Shown here: piece after piece, positions 41,981-51,026 of the stretch
Layout: the number at the start of each line of letters is the position of its first letter
How positions within the stretch are numbered: position 1 is the stretch's first letter
Assembly (NCBI RefSeq): GCF_019175365.1
Contig: NZ_CP059572.1
Coordinates: 1,116,001-1,180,000 of the forward strand
DNA length: 64,000 bases
From: Actinomadura graeca
Lineage (GTDB): Bacteria > Actinomycetota > Actinomycetes > Streptosporangiales > Streptosporangiaceae
Reading direction: 5' to 3'
Made by a program: the position numbers and the translations under genes
The notes under the pieces: generated by a model
Told to the model about the DNA's origin: nothing
What the model saw: only the letters and a program-made list of their open reading frames with translations
Database searches by the model: none

Positions 41981-42733
41981 GTGACGACCGAGTTCAGCGG
42001 GACCGGCGACCCCAAGCGCAGCCTGGAGCTGCTGTGGGGCGTCCAGGACAGGCCCCGGCGCGGCCCGAAGCCCCGCCTCAGCGTGGACGCCATCGTCCGG
42101 GCCGCGGTCGGTATCGCCGACGCCGAGGGCCTGGACGCGCTGTCCATGCGCCGCATCGCCGACGAGCTCGGCGTCGCCACGATGTCGATCTACACCTACG
42201 TGCCGGGCAAGGCCGAGCTGATCGACGTGATGCTGGACCGCGCCGTCGGCGGGCTGACCCCGCCGTCCGCCCCGTCCTGGCGGGCCCGGCTGGAGCACAT
42301 CGCCCGCGACAACTGGGCGCTGTTCCACCGCCACCCGTGGATGCTCCAAGTCGCCGTCGCGCGCCCGCCGATGGGCCCGAACATGCTCGCCAAGTACGAG
42401 TACGAGCTGCGGGCCATCGAGGGCGTCGGGCTCACCGACCTGGAGATGGACGCGGTCGTCGCGCTGGTCACCGGCTTCGCCGAGAGCGCCGCGCGCGTGT
42501 CGGTGAACGCCGCCGAGGCCGAGCGGCGCAGCGGCGTCAGCGACCTGGAGTGGTGGGAGGCCACCGCGCCGCTGCTGGAGCGGCTCATCGACCCGGCCGA
42601 CTACCCGGTCGGCGGCCGGGTCGGCACCGCCGCGGGCCAGGAGTACAACGCCGCCGTCGCCCCGGACCGGGCCTTCGAGTTCGGCCTGGCGCGCATCCTG
42701 GACGGCATCGAGACGCTGATCGCCTCCCGCTGA
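41981..42733 (+). CDS. TetR-family repressor of the ABC exporter
   Basis: 250 residues. N-terminal DNA-binding helices RRGPKPRLSVDAIVRAAVGIADAEGLDALSMRRIADELGVATMSIYTYVPGKAEL (about 25-80) and a TetR_C-type ligand domain with hydrophobic helices. The GTG start at 41981 follows GGGAGG by 8 bases. It is divergent from the DrrAB-like genes, and the shared gap holds several TACGGAG sites, so repression of the exporter and itself is very likely. Ligand unknown. Confidence 0.93.
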   Translation: MTTEFSGTGDPKRSLELLWGVQDRPRRGPKPRLSVDAIVRAAVGIADAEGLDALSMRRIADELGVATMSIYTYVPGKAELIDVMLDRAVGGLTPPSAPSWRARLEHIARDNWALFHRHPWMLQVAVARPPMGPNMLAKYEYELRAIEGVGLTDLEMDAVVALVTGFAESAARVSVNAAEAERRSGVSDLEWWEATAPLLERLIDPADYPVGGRVGTAAGQEYNAAVAPDRAFEFGLARILDGIETLIASR

Positions 42734-42754
42734 CCCGCCTCCCCCCGACCGCCG

Positions 42755-45277
42755 TCAACCGCGCCGGGGGTCACCGCGGCGGGGGTCCTCGGGCCAGGCG
42801 TGCCGGGGGTAGCGGCCCCGCAGCTCCGCCCGGACGGCCCGGTACCCCTCGCCCCAGAAGGACGCCAGGTCGGAGGTCACCGCCGCGGGCCGTCCCGCCG
42901 GGGACAGCAGGTGCACCACCAGCGGCACCCGCCCGCCCGCGAGCCGGGGCGCCTCGTCCCAGCCGAACAGCTCCTGCACCCGCGCCGCGAGGACGGGCCG
43001 CTCCCCCGCGTAGTCCACCCGGATCCGGGCCCCGGACGGCACCCGCACCCGTTCGGGCGCCAGCTCGTCCAGCCGCGCCGCGGCCTCCCACGGCAGCAGC
43101 CCCCGCAGCAGCGCCGCGACGTCCACCCGCGCGAGGTCGGCCCGCCGCCGCGCCCCGCCGAGCCGTTCCGGGAGCCGCTCCAGCAGCGCCGCGTCGTCCA
43201 CCGCGGGCCAGGGCGCGCCCAGCGCGCCGTGCAGGAACGCCAGCCGCCGCCGCAGCGCGACGGCTCCCGGCGTCCAGGTCAGCAGCCCGAGCCCCTCGGC
43301 GCGCACGCCCTCCAGCAGCGCCGCCCGCACGAGCCCCGGGCCGGGGTCCCGCAGCGGCCGCGCCCCCAGCTCGATCGCGCCGAGCCGCTCGACGTGCCGC
43401 GCGACCACGTCCCCGTCCCGCCAGACGACCTCCTCGCCCGCCTCCAGCAGCGCGGCCGCCGCCGACCGGGCCACGTCCTCGTCGATCACCACCGCCTGCC
43501 GCACCCGCGCCGACGCGTTCCCGGCCGGGCGGTCGGCCGCCGCGATCGCCAGCCACTCCGGACGCGCCCCGGCCAGCGCCGACCCGTCCGCGAGCACCGC
43601 CCCGGTCCCCGACGCCATCAGATACCCCCCGCCCGGACGCGCCCGCGCCACCCGCTCCGGGAACGCCAGCGCCACCACGGCCCCCGCCACGAGGTCGTCC
43701 CCCGCCTTCCGGGCGGGACCCCCGCCCGGCTCCCGGCCGGAGACGGCCTCCAGGGCCGTGCGGAGGCGGCGGGTCTCCTCGTGCCAGCGGGCGGCGTGGG
43801 GGCCTTCGGGGCGGCCGGGGCGGCGGAGGGCGCGCCAGGTGGCGGTGAGGTCGTCGCCGGACGCCCGGGGCGGCGGCTCCGACAGCAGCGCGACGATCTG
43901 GGCGGCGTCGCGGGGGCCCACCTCGCGGGCGCCGTCGATCAGGGCGCGGGCCAGGCGGGGGTGGACGCCGACGCGGGCGAGGGCGCGGCCCCGGGCGGTG
44001 ACGCGGCCGCCGTGGACGGCGCCGAGCGCGCCGAGGGTGGCGCGGGCGGCGTCCAGGGCGGCGGCGGGCGGGGGGTCGGGCAGGGCGAGGCCGCTCGCCG
44101 CGGGATCGCCCCAGCACGCGGCCTGGAGGGCGAAGGAGGTGAGGTCGGCCAGCTCGATCTCGGGGCGCGGGCGGGCGGGGAGGCGGTCGTGCCCGGCCTC
44201 GTCCCAGCAGCGGTAGACGGTGCCGGGGGCCTCGCGCCCGGCGCGTCCGGCGCGCTGCCCGGCGGTGGCGCGGGACGCGCGGACGGTGGTCAGCGACCCC
44301 AGGCCGCGGGCGTGGTCGGTGCGCGGCTCGCGCGCCAGGCCCGCGTCGACGACGACGCGCACCCCCGGGACGGTGAGGCTCGACTCGGCGACGGAGGTGG
44401 CGAGGACGACGCGGCGGCCCGCGGCGGGGGCGAGCACCGCGTCCTGGATGGCGGGCGGCGCCTGCCCGTGGATCCGCAGGACCTCCGCGGGGACGCCGTC
44501 CAGCAGCCCCGCGACGCGGGCGATCTCCCCCACGCCCGGCAGGAAGCACAGGACGTCGCCGTCCCGTTCATCGAGCGCGCGGCGGACGGTCCCGGCGACG
44601 TGGGCGAGGAACGCCGGGTCCACGCGCGTGCCGTGGGGCGGCGGGACGGGACGGGGCGGCGGCGCCCACACCGTCGCGACGGGGTGCAGGGCGGCCTCGG
44701 TCTCCACGACCGGCGCCGGGCCGGAGGCTCCGCCGAGCAGCCGCGCCCACGGGCCGGTGTCGGCGGTGGCGGACGCCGCGACCAGCCGCAGCGCGGGGCG
44801 CAGCGTGGCGCGCACGTCGAGCAGGAAGGCCAGCGCGGTGTCGGCGTCCAGGTGGCGCTCGTGGCACTCGTCCAGGATCACGGTGCCGACGTCGGCGATC
44901 TCGGGGTCGGACTGGAGGCGCTGGAGCAGCACGCCGGTGGTGACGACGTCGACGCGGGAGCCGGGGCGGGCCTCGCCGCGGACGGCGACGCCGACGCGGC
45001 CGCCCACCCGCTCGCCGAGCAGCCAGGCCATCCGGCGGGCCGCGGCGCGGGCGGCGAGGCGGCGCGGCTCCAGGACGAGGACCTTGCCGTCGGCGGGCGG
45101 GCCGCCGAGGGCCAGTCCCGCGAGGGCCAGGGGGACGAGGGTGGTCTTGCCCGTCCCCGGCGGGGCGGCGAGGACGGCCGCGCCGTGACCGGTGAGCGCC
45201 GCGCGCAGGGCGGGGACGGCGCGGCGGACGGGCAGGCCCTCCGCGTCCGGCAGGCGCGGGGAGCGGGTGTGCTGCAT
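42755..45277 (-). CDS. hrpB: ATP-dependent helicase HrpB
   Basis: 840-residue DEAH/RHA helicase of the HrpB group. Motif I APPGTGKTTL near 40, motif II ILDECHERH near 136, motif III SATAD, motif VI region in TAGQRAGRAGRE. The C-terminal HrpB signature GEGYRAVRAELRGRYPRHAWPEDP is at the end. The ATG at 45277 is preceded by GGGGTG; the GTG one codon upstream is an alternative. RNA helicase activity is likely; its cellular role in actinomycetes is not clear. Confidence 0.93.
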   Translation of the reverse strand: MQHTRSPRLPDAEGLPVRRAVPALRAALTGHGAAVLAAPPGTGKTTLVPLALAGLALGGPPADGKVLVLEPRRLAARAAARRMAWLLGERVGGRVGVAVRGEARPGSRVDVVTTGVLLQRLQSDPEIADVGTVILDECHERHLDADTALAFLLDVRATLRPALRLVAASATADTGPWARLLGGASGPAPVVETEAALHPVATVWAPPPRPVPPPHGTRVDPAFLAHVAGTVRRALDERDGDVLCFLPGVGEIARVAGLLDGVPAEVLRIHGQAPPAIQDAVLAPAAGRRVVLATSVAESSLTVPGVRVVVDAGLAREPRTDHARGLGSLTTVRASRATAGQRAGRAGREAPGTVYRCWDEAGHDRLPARPRPEIELADLTSFALQAACWGDPAASGLALPDPPPAAALDAARATLGALGAVHGGRVTARGRALARVGVHPRLARALIDGAREVGPRDAAQIVALLSEPPPRASGDDLTATWRALRRPGRPEGPHAARWHEETRRLRTALEAVSGREPGGGPARKAGDDLVAGAVVALAFPERVARARPGGGYLMASGTGAVLADGSALAGARPEWLAIAAADRPAGNASARVRQAVVIDEDVARSAAAALLEAGEEVVWRDGDVVARHVERLGAIELGARPLRDPGPGLVRAALLEGVRAEGLGLLTWTPGAVALRRRLAFLHGALGAPWPAVDDAALLERLPERLGGARRRADLARVDVAALLRGLLPWEAAARLDELAPERVRVPSGARIRVDYAGERPVLAARVQELFGWDEAPRLAGGRVPLVVHLLSPAGRPAAVTSDLASFWGEGYRAVRAELRGRYPRHAWPEDPRRGDPRRG

Positions 45278-45590
45278 CACCCCAGTGTGGCGGCAGTGGT
45301 CACTACCGCGCCCGCCAGGTGATCGTCCATGTGAGAAATGCCACCGGCGTGAACAACGCGGTGCGGGTTACGGTGATAGTTGCATCGAGCATTTCGTCCA
45401 TTCCTCTAGAACGTTCTAAGAGCATCCCCGGAATTTGCCCGGCCAATCCTCACGAAAGGCCAGGTAAGCAGCACCTTCGACCCTCGAAGTTGCCATGCGG
45501 ACTGACTTCTCTCACCAAGGTAAGTGTGGCGACAAAGCCTCGGGTATCCCCATAATGAGGTCGTCATCGCAGGGTGCCGGGAGGTTCGGG
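45278..45590. promoter_or_regulatory. 313-bp AT-richer gap before the NERD-like gene
   Basis: No gene. It holds a 12-bp perfect palindrome TAGAACGTTCTA at 45407-45418 flanked by CTC/GAG, and a CATAAT box at 45551-45556 that could be a -10 with a weak -35. Base composition is noticeably lower in GC than in the rest of the window. Confidence 0.4.
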
Positions 45591-46370
45591 ATGATCGGCA
45601 GCTCCATCTACCTCAGGGATAGGGCGGCGTTCACGGGGGGCTCGCCGCAGGCGGTTTACGAGGAACTCTGGCAGAAGGACCGAAAAGGGCGATTGCGGAC
45701 CCGCGCAATTCTGGCGTTGGTGGCGCTCGGACTGTGCGGGGCGCTGGTCAACGCCGTTTTCGGAATCGTGGCCGGACTGCTGGTCGCGGGCGCCGACACC
45801 CTGGTGCATTGGCGGATTTACCAGGCGTCGAGCGTGTGGCGGCGCGGGCTGCGCGGCGAGGACCGGATGAACCGGCTGCTGCGCCTCACCCTGGAACGCC
45901 GCGGCCACCGCACGCTGATCGCGCGGATGGTGCCCGGCCACGGGCCCGCCGACCAGCTCGTCATCGGACCCGGCGGCGTGTGGCTGGTGCACAACGAGGC
46001 ATGGCAGCCCGACTTCGAGCTCTCCCACCACGGCGGGCGCCTGTTCATCGAGGGCCGCACGCAGTCCAAGCTCGTCGGCGGCCTGACCGCGCGGGCCGAG
46101 GCCGCCGCGCGGCTGATCTCCGAGCGGGCGGGGACGCCGGTGAAGGTGACCCCGGTGCTGGCCGTCCACGGCGGGCGGATGCCGCGCCGGACGCCCTTCC
46201 AGGCGGACGGCATCACGTTCGCGCGCCCGCTGAGGCTGGTGCGCTGGATGCGCCGCAACCCCACCGCCGACTACACCGCCGACCAGGTCGAGGAGATCAC
46301 GCGCGCCGCCGTCCACGCGCTGCCGATCGGCGGGCGCGTCATGCCGGCCGCCGTCCCGACGGCGCAGTGA
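45591..46370 (+). CDS. Membrane protein with degenerate NERD-like nuclease domain
   Basis: 259 residues. Two close hydrophobic segments (about 40-75) precede a NERD-like region: GLRGEDRMNRLLRLTLERRGHRTLIARMVPGHGPADQLVIGPGGVWLVHNEAW. The NERD Asp and GP..GVW frame is present, but the usual catalytic Glu/Gln-x-Lys is replaced by HNEAW, so nuclease activity is doubtful. Start at 45591 with GGGAGG 6 bases upstream; the longer reading adds no recognised residues. Role unknown. Confidence 0.7.
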   Translation: MIGSSIYLRDRAAFTGGSPQAVYEELWQKDRKGRLRTRAILALVALGLCGALVNAVFGIVAGLLVAGADTLVHWRIYQASSVWRRGLRGEDRMNRLLRLTLERRGHRTLIARMVPGHGPADQLVIGPGGVWLVHNEAWQPDFELSHHGGRLFIEGRTQSKLVGGLTARAEAAARLISERAGTPVKVTPVLAVHGGRMPRRTPFQADGITFARPLRLVRWMRRNPTADYTADQVEEITRAAVHALPIGGRVMPAAVPTAQ

Positions 46371-46498
46371 TGGCCCGCACCGACCGTCCGGCTCCCGGGC
46401 GCCGCACCGGCGCCGGAACGGACCGCCGCACGGACGCAGGACGCCGCGTCGACGACGCGCCCGCGCACGTGTGGCCCCAGCACCTGTGGCCGGAGGGC

Positions 46499-47023
46499 TC
46501 ACCCGCCGCCCACAGGGCGCCCACCGCCCGTACGGGGACCGCCACCCGTGCGGGCGGTGCGGCGCAGCCACACAAGTCCCACCACCGGCAGGACGAGGGG
46601 CACGAATCCATAGCCCCGCCCGAAGCCGGACCACACCGTCTCGTCCGGGAACGCCGACGCGTCGACGACGCTCAGCGTGCCCACGACCAGCACGCCGGCC
46701 AGTTCCACCGTGCACGCTGCGACGGCGACGCGGAACGAGGCGCGTCCGCCGCGGGCCAGCGCGGCCGTCGCCAGGACGTAGACGACCGCGGCGAGCGCCG
46801 ACAGCGTGTAGGCGACCGGCGCGTCGGAGAACCGCGTGGCGATCTGCACGCCGGCCCGCGCCCCCGCGGCCAGCGCGAAGATCGCGTAGACGGCGACCAG
46901 CAGCCGCCCGGGCCCGGTGCCCGTGGCGGCGCGGGCCCCCGCGGTGCCCGTGCGGGGGTCGGTGCCGGCGCGGGCACCGGCGTCCGCACGGGCTCCGGGC
47001 CCGACCTCCTCGGGCTCAGGCAC
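46499..47023 (-). CDS. Integral membrane protein of unknown function
   Basis: 174 residues with a Gly/Ala/Thr-rich N-terminal tail (about 1-38), about four membrane helices, and a glycine-rich C-terminus (GGGPRTGGGRPVGGG). GTG start at 47023 overlaps the stop of the upstream membrane protein by 8 bases, so the two are coupled. Of no recognised family; the pair may form one complex. Confidence 0.7.
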   Translation of the reverse strand: MPEPEEVGPGARADAGARAGTDPRTGTAGARAATGTGPGRLLVAVYAIFALAAGARAGVQIATRFSDAPVAYTLSALAAVVYVLATAALARGGRASFRVAVAACTVELAGVLVVGTLSVVDASAFPDETVWSGFGRGYGFVPLVLPVVGLVWLRRTARTGGGPRTGGGRPVGGG

Positions 47024-47381
47024 CGGTGCCGTCCCAGATCTGCTGCATCCTGACGATCATCACCGCGACGGCCAGGCAGGCGACGACGATCACACCCGGC
47101 CCGTAGCGGGAGCGCTCCAGCAGGCCCCACCCGGCGCCCGCGACGGGGATGAGCAGCACGCCCAGCAGGTAGCCGACGAACGTGGCCGTGGCGCCGGGCC
47201 CCCCGTCGCCGCCGAGCTTGACGAAGCCGACCACGGCCTGCGCCACCAGCAACGCCTCCAGGACCCCGAGCACCACCAGGTGCGGGACGCCCATCGCCCG
47301 GTCGCGCAGCGCCGACACCAGGGCGTGGGCGGCGGCCAGCAGCGCCACCACGATGATCACGGTGGCCAGGACGTCCGTCAC
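47016..47381 (-). CDS. Small integral membrane protein of unknown function
   Basis: 121 residues, four hydrophobic segments (VLATVIIVVALLAAAHAL, VLGVLEALLVAQAVVGFV, VGYLLGVLLIPVAGAGW and GVIVVACLAVAVMIV). GTG start at 47381, no Shine-Dalgarno, but a TACTCT box (47395-47390) is 8 bases upstream, consistent with a leaderless transcript. Coupled to the following membrane protein by an 8-base overlap. Confidence 0.72.
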   Translation of the reverse strand: MTDVLATVIIVVALLAAAHALVSALRDRAMGVPHLVVLGVLEALLVAQAVVGFVKLGGDGGPGATATFVGYLLGVLLIPVAGAGWGLLERSRYGPGVIVVACLAVAVMIVRMQQIWDGTGA

Positions 47382-47389
47382 GGGAGAAA

Positions 47390-47395
47390 AGAGTA
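47390..47395 (-). promoter_or_regulatory. Leaderless -10 element for the membrane-protein pair
   Basis: Minus-strand TACTCT, 8 bases, then GTG at 47381. Confidence 0.4.
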
Positions 47396-47484
47396 CTACG
47401 CCCTGTAGAGGACGCCGCGCGGGCGTCCTCCGGCGCTCCCGGGCCCCTCCGTCCGGGCGCCGGGGGACGGCGGGACGTGGCAGC

Positions 47485-48216
47485 ATGGCGTGGGTGAACG
47501 CCCTCCAATGGCTCAACCTGACCCGGCACGGTGAGAGCACCGGCAACGTCGCGAACGGGACCGCGCTGGAGTCCGGCGCCGAGGAGACCGGCGTCCGTGA
47601 ACGCGACGCCGACGTCCCGCTGTCGGAGAAGGGCCGCGCGCAGGCGGCGGCGCTCGGGCACCGGCTCGCCGCCCTCCCCGAGGACGAGCGCCCCACCATG
47701 GTCGTCGCGTCCCCTTACCTGCGCGCCCTCGACACCGCGCGGATCGCCCTCGCCCAGACCTCCTACGCCGCGCCGCGGGACCCCGGCGGGCTGGTCCCGC
47801 GGGTCGACGAGCGGCTCCGCGACCGCGAGCAGGGCGTCCTGGAAGGGCTCACCCCCGCCGGGGTCCGGAGCCGGTTCCCCGCGGAGGCCGAGCGGCTGCG
47901 GCGGCTCGGCAAGTTCTACTACCGCCCGCCCGGCGGCGAGTCGTGGACGGACGTGGCGCTGCGCCTGCGCGGCTTCTACCGCGACCTGGAGGCGGCGGCG
48001 CCGGGCGGCCGGGTGCTGGTCGTGGCGCACGACGCGATCGTGGTGCTGACCCGCTACCTGGTGGAGGGGCTGTCGGAGCGGGAGGTCCTGGACATCGAGC
48101 GGGCACCGGTCGGCAACGCCTCGCTGAGCCGCTGGCGCCACGACGGCGGCGGGCTGGTCGCCGTCTGCTACAACGACGTCTCGCACCTGACCTCCGCGGG
48201 ATCGCCCGCGGGCTGA
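47485..48216 (+). CDS. Histidine phosphatase (phosphoglycerate mutase-like)
   Basis: 243 residues. Catalytic RHGES motif in NLTRHGESTGN near residue 14, the second His in VLVVAHDAIVVLTRY near 180, and the ERL/DRE region LRDREQGVLEG. It belongs to the broad histidine-phosphatase superfamily; the substrate could be a sugar phosphate, or small phosphoesters. Start at 47485 (GCATGG); no strong ribosome site. Convergent with the GAF regulator, 10 bp between stops. Confidence 0.88.
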   Translation: MAWVNALQWLNLTRHGESTGNVANGTALESGAEETGVRERDADVPLSEKGRAQAAALGHRLAALPEDERPTMVVASPYLRALDTARIALAQTSYAAPRDPGGLVPRVDERLRDREQGVLEGLTPAGVRSRFPAEAERLRRLGKFYYRPPGGESWTDVALRLRGFYRDLEAAAPGGRVLVVAHDAIVVLTRYLVEGLSEREVLDIERAPVGNASLSRWRHDGGGLVAVCYNDVSHLTSAGSPAG

Positions 48217-48226
48217 CCCCCGGCCG

Positions 48227-49792
48227 TCAGTCGCCGCTGAGCAGGCGCGCCCGGCGGGAGGCGACGGTGGGCAGCCGCGGGTCCCCCGGCGGCAGCACGG
48301 ACCGGAGCCGCTCCAGCGCCTCCAGGTCGGCGCGGCCCGGCTCGGTCTGGGCGTAGGTCCACAGCGCGTCGGCGCCGCCGCGGTCCAGCGCGAGCCCGCG
48401 GATCCGCACCGCCAGCTCGTCGCGCTCGGCGCGGACGGCGGGCGCGTCGGAGCGGGGCAGCAGCTCTCCCCCGTACAGCCGCACGGCCGCGGCGACGTCC
48501 CCCTCGTCCAGCAGCCGCCGGACGGTGAGGAAATCGGCGTCCACCGCGCAGGCGAGCCGGTAGGGCTTGGCGCGGACCAGGCCGCCGAGCTGCCCGCGCA
48601 GCCGGTGGATCTCGGCGCGGACGGTGCCGGGGCTGCCCCCGTCCCCGTACAGGTGCGCCGACAGCCGGTCGCCGTTCAGGCCCTCCGGGTGCAGCGCCAG
48701 CAGCGCGAGGATCTCGGCGTGCCGCGGCGTGAGCGGCAGGTGCACGCCGTCCAGCCGCGCGGACGGGCGGTCCGTGCCGAGCAGCGACAGCGACAGCAGC
48801 GGCCCCCCGCCCGCGGCCCGCGCGGAGGCCGGTGCCCCGGCGGCGGACCCGGCGCGGCGCGCGGACGGCATCCGCAGCAGGAACACCTCGCCGAGCGGCT
48901 CGGCGACCGCGGCGCGGCCGTCGGGCAGCGTCAGGACGCCCCCCGGGACGGGGACGCCGAGGCGCCGCCCGCGCCACCCGTCCGGCCCGGCGGCCAGGAC
49001 GCGGCCGGTGGCGGTCACCAGCAGCCCGCCGCCGCGCAGCCCCCGCAGCCGCGGCAGGAACCGCTCGCGGAGCCGCTCGTCCCGCCGCCGCATGTCGACC
49101 TCCAGGCGGGCCTCGGCGAGCCGCGCCACCGCGGCGACGAGCGCGAGCGTCGCGGGATGCAGCGCGTCGGCGACGGCGCTGACGTCGACGCAGCCGATCA
49201 CCTGCCCGGAGTCGGGATCGGTGATCGGGGCGCCGGCGCATGACCAGCGGTGCAGGACGTGCGCGACGTGCTCGGCGGCGTACACGTACTCGGGGCGGCC
49301 GGTGGCCAGCGCGGTGCCGATGCCGTTGGTGCCGACCGTCCCCTCCGACCAGCAGAACCCCTCGGTCAGCCCGACCACGTCGGCGGCGCGGCGGGCGGCG
49401 GGCGGGCCCTGCGTCCACAGCGCGTGGCCCGCCGCGTCGGCGATCACCATCAGGTGGTCCGACGCGTCGGCGACGCCGCGCAGCAGGTCGCGCAGCAGCG
49501 GCAGGTGGGGGTCCAGCGGGTGCGCGGCACGCACGTCGGCGAGGCGGTCGCGGTCGAACACCAGCGGCGCCGCCGGCATCCCGGCGTCCACCCCGGCCTC
49601 CCGGGACCGCCGCCACGACTCGGCGATGGGAGCGCGCGGGACGGGGCTCGCGTCGGACCGGCCGCCCCCGTCCCGAGATCCGCCGGGACCCGCGGCGTGC
49701 GCCGCCTCGTGGGCGAGGGCGAGCCCGCGCGCCAGGTCCCCGGGCTCGCGGCACGCGTGCGGTGCCGGCGCGGCCTGATCGTGCACCACCAT
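48227..49792 (-). CDS. GAF-domain regulator with SARP-like DNA-binding C-terminus
   Basis: 521 residues. After a disordered N-terminus, a GAF-type sensory domain (about 90-250, EGFCWSEGTVGTNGIGTALATG), as in AcoR-like regulators, but without the sigma-54 AAA domain. The C-terminal part (about 360-500) has a winged helix LTPRHAEILALLALHPEGL...LYGD followed by GTVRAEIHRLRGQLGG and helical repeats like the BTAD of SARP activators. So it is a GAF-SARP-type fusion, likely a ligand-responsive activator. ATG at 49792 with GGGAAAGGG upstream. Divergent from the gene at 50078. Confidence 0.8.
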   Translation of the reverse strand: MVVHDQAAPAPHACREPGDLARGLALAHEAAHAAGPGGSRDGGGRSDASPVPRAPIAESWRRSREAGVDAGMPAAPLVFDRDRLADVRAAHPLDPHLPLLRDLLRGVADASDHLMVIADAAGHALWTQGPPAARRAADVVGLTEGFCWSEGTVGTNGIGTALATGRPEYVYAAEHVAHVLHRWSCAGAPITDPDSGQVIGCVDVSAVADALHPATLALVAAVARLAEARLEVDMRRRDERLRERFLPRLRGLRGGGLLVTATGRVLAAGPDGWRGRRLGVPVPGGVLTLPDGRAAVAEPLGEVFLLRMPSARRAGSAAGAPASARAAGGGPLLSLSLLGTDRPSARLDGVHLPLTPRHAEILALLALHPEGLNGDRLSAHLYGDGGSPGTVRAEIHRLRGQLGGLVRAKPYRLACAVDADFLTVRRLLDEGDVAAAVRLYGGELLPRSDAPAVRAERDELAVRIRGLALDRGGADALWTYAQTEPGRADLEALERLRSVLPPGDPRLPTVASRRARLLSGD

Positions 49793-50077
49793 CAGCCCTT
49801 TCCCGGACGGAGAACCCTCGGCCCGTCCGAGGATCGGCCCAGGACACCGGGCCGCGCAACCGGTTCCCGCGAACCCGACCCGCCCGCAACCGGACACCAT
49901 CGGTAATGGAATGGTCGCAACGTGTATGCAACGTGGCCGCGCCTACCGTACCTCCACGCCGGAAGGCAGCGGACCATCCTGTGGGCTCCGCCGCCCCGCG
50001 CGCCTCCGGGGGGAATGCGCGCGGGGCGGGCGGGGCGGGCCGCTGCCGCCGCCTCCGGCACCAGGGGGAGGAAGAGC

Positions 50078-50269
50078 ATGCTGTGCCTGACCTGTCAGCG
50101 CGTCCGCCCGGCCCTGAGCCGGACCGACTACACCGCCGACCGCGCCCGGCTCATCGTCCTGCGGGGACTGTGCACCTGCGGTGCCCTGCCCGCCCGCCCA
50201 TCGCGGGCGCGGTATCCGGACGGTGTCCGAAAACACGCCGTTTCTCGCACCGACACGCACCGTACATGA
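50078..50269 (+). CDS. Small Cys-rich protein, possible zinc-binding
   Basis: 63 residues beginning MLCLTCQRV and containing LCTCGAL, so a CX2C and a CXC pair could bind one zinc. The C-terminus is basic. It has a good ribosome site (GGGGGAGGAAGAG, 3 to 10 bases upstream). No homologue is recalled. Located 286 bp after the divergent GAF regulator start. Confidence 0.5.
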   Translation: MLCLTCQRVRPALSRTDYTADRARLIVLRGLCTCGALPARPSRARYPDGVRKHAVSRTDTHRT

Positions 50270-50333
50270 ACCGTTTCATGCCAGTTCGCCTAAAGTGAGG
50301 GGACATCCGACACCCACCCCTGGGGGGAGCACC

Positions 50334-50927
50334 ATGACCATGATCCCGGGTCTCGTCCGCCGTGCCGCAGCCGAGGCGGAGCAGCGGCTGCGCACGGGCG
50401 TCCGCGAGGGCTCGCGCCTGCTCGCGAGACTGGGCCGGGACCTGGAACGGTCGGCGGAACTGGAGCGTCTCCTCCCGTCGTACGCGGAGCGTATACGCAC
50501 CCTGGAGGCGTCGGTGCGCTCGCGCGACGAGGAGCTGGCCGCGCTGCGCGCCGAGGTGGAGTCGCTCGTCGCCCAGCTCAACGAGCGGCTGCTGCCCCGC
50601 CTCGACGAGCGGATGGACGACACCGAGCGCGACCTGGCCGCCGTCGCCACCAGCCTCATCCGCACGGGCCGCGACACCGCCGGGAACCGCGCCCGCCTCG
50701 ACGCCGCCGAGCGGCGCATCGGCGACCTGCGCACCAAGCTCGCCCAGACCGAGCAGCGCGCCGGGCTCTGGCGCGACCTGCAGGCGACCATGGCCAGGCT
50801 CGGCGACGACGTCGACGCCCTCCGCGTCCGCGCCGGCGCCCGCACGGCCGACACGCCCGCTCCCGCCCCCGTCCCCGAGCCGTCCCCGCCGCACCCCGCC
50901 GAGCACGTCACCGACCGTCCCGCCTGA
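50334..50927 (+). CDS. Coiled-coil protein of unknown function
   Basis: 197 residues, almost entirely predicted helical coiled coil (about 25-165: ERIRTLEASVRSRDEELAALRAEVESLVAQLNERLLPRLDERMDDTER) with a Pro-rich tail (PAPAPVPEPSPPHP). No membrane segment. Start at 50334 with GGGGGGAGC 3 bases upstream. Looks like a cytoplasmic scaffold or filament-associated protein; no function assigned. Confidence 0.75.
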   Translation: MTMIPGLVRRAAAEAEQRLRTGVREGSRLLARLGRDLERSAELERLLPSYAERIRTLEASVRSRDEELAALRAEVESLVAQLNERLLPRLDERMDDTERDLAAVATSLIRTGRDTAGNRARLDAAERRIGDLRTKLAQTEQRAGLWRDLQATMARLGDDVDALRVRAGARTADTPAPAPVPEPSPPHPAEHVTDRPA

Positions 50928-51013
50928 CACCCGCCTGCCACACGCACCTGCCACACCGATACCACCGGCCCCGGGCCGCCCGGCCCGGGGTCCCGCGCGC
51001 CGCGGTGATCCGC

Positions 51014-51019
51014 GAGAAT
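51014..51019 (+). promoter_or_regulatory. Leaderless -10 element for the SDR gene
   Basis: GAGAAT, 7 bases, then ATG at 51027. This supports 51027 over the ATG at 51018. Confidence 0.5.
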
Positions 51020-51026
51020 GGGCCGC

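Noticed and set aside
45405..45420. LexA/SOS box at TAGAACGTTCTA
   Set aside because: The actinobacterial box needs GAAC-N4-GTTC; here the half-sites touch with no spacer.
46370..47053. Plus-strand open frame starting at the stop of the NERD-like gene (TGATGG)
   Set aside because: It runs antisense through the coupled membrane-protein gene and its product is Arg/Gly/Ala-biased without domains.
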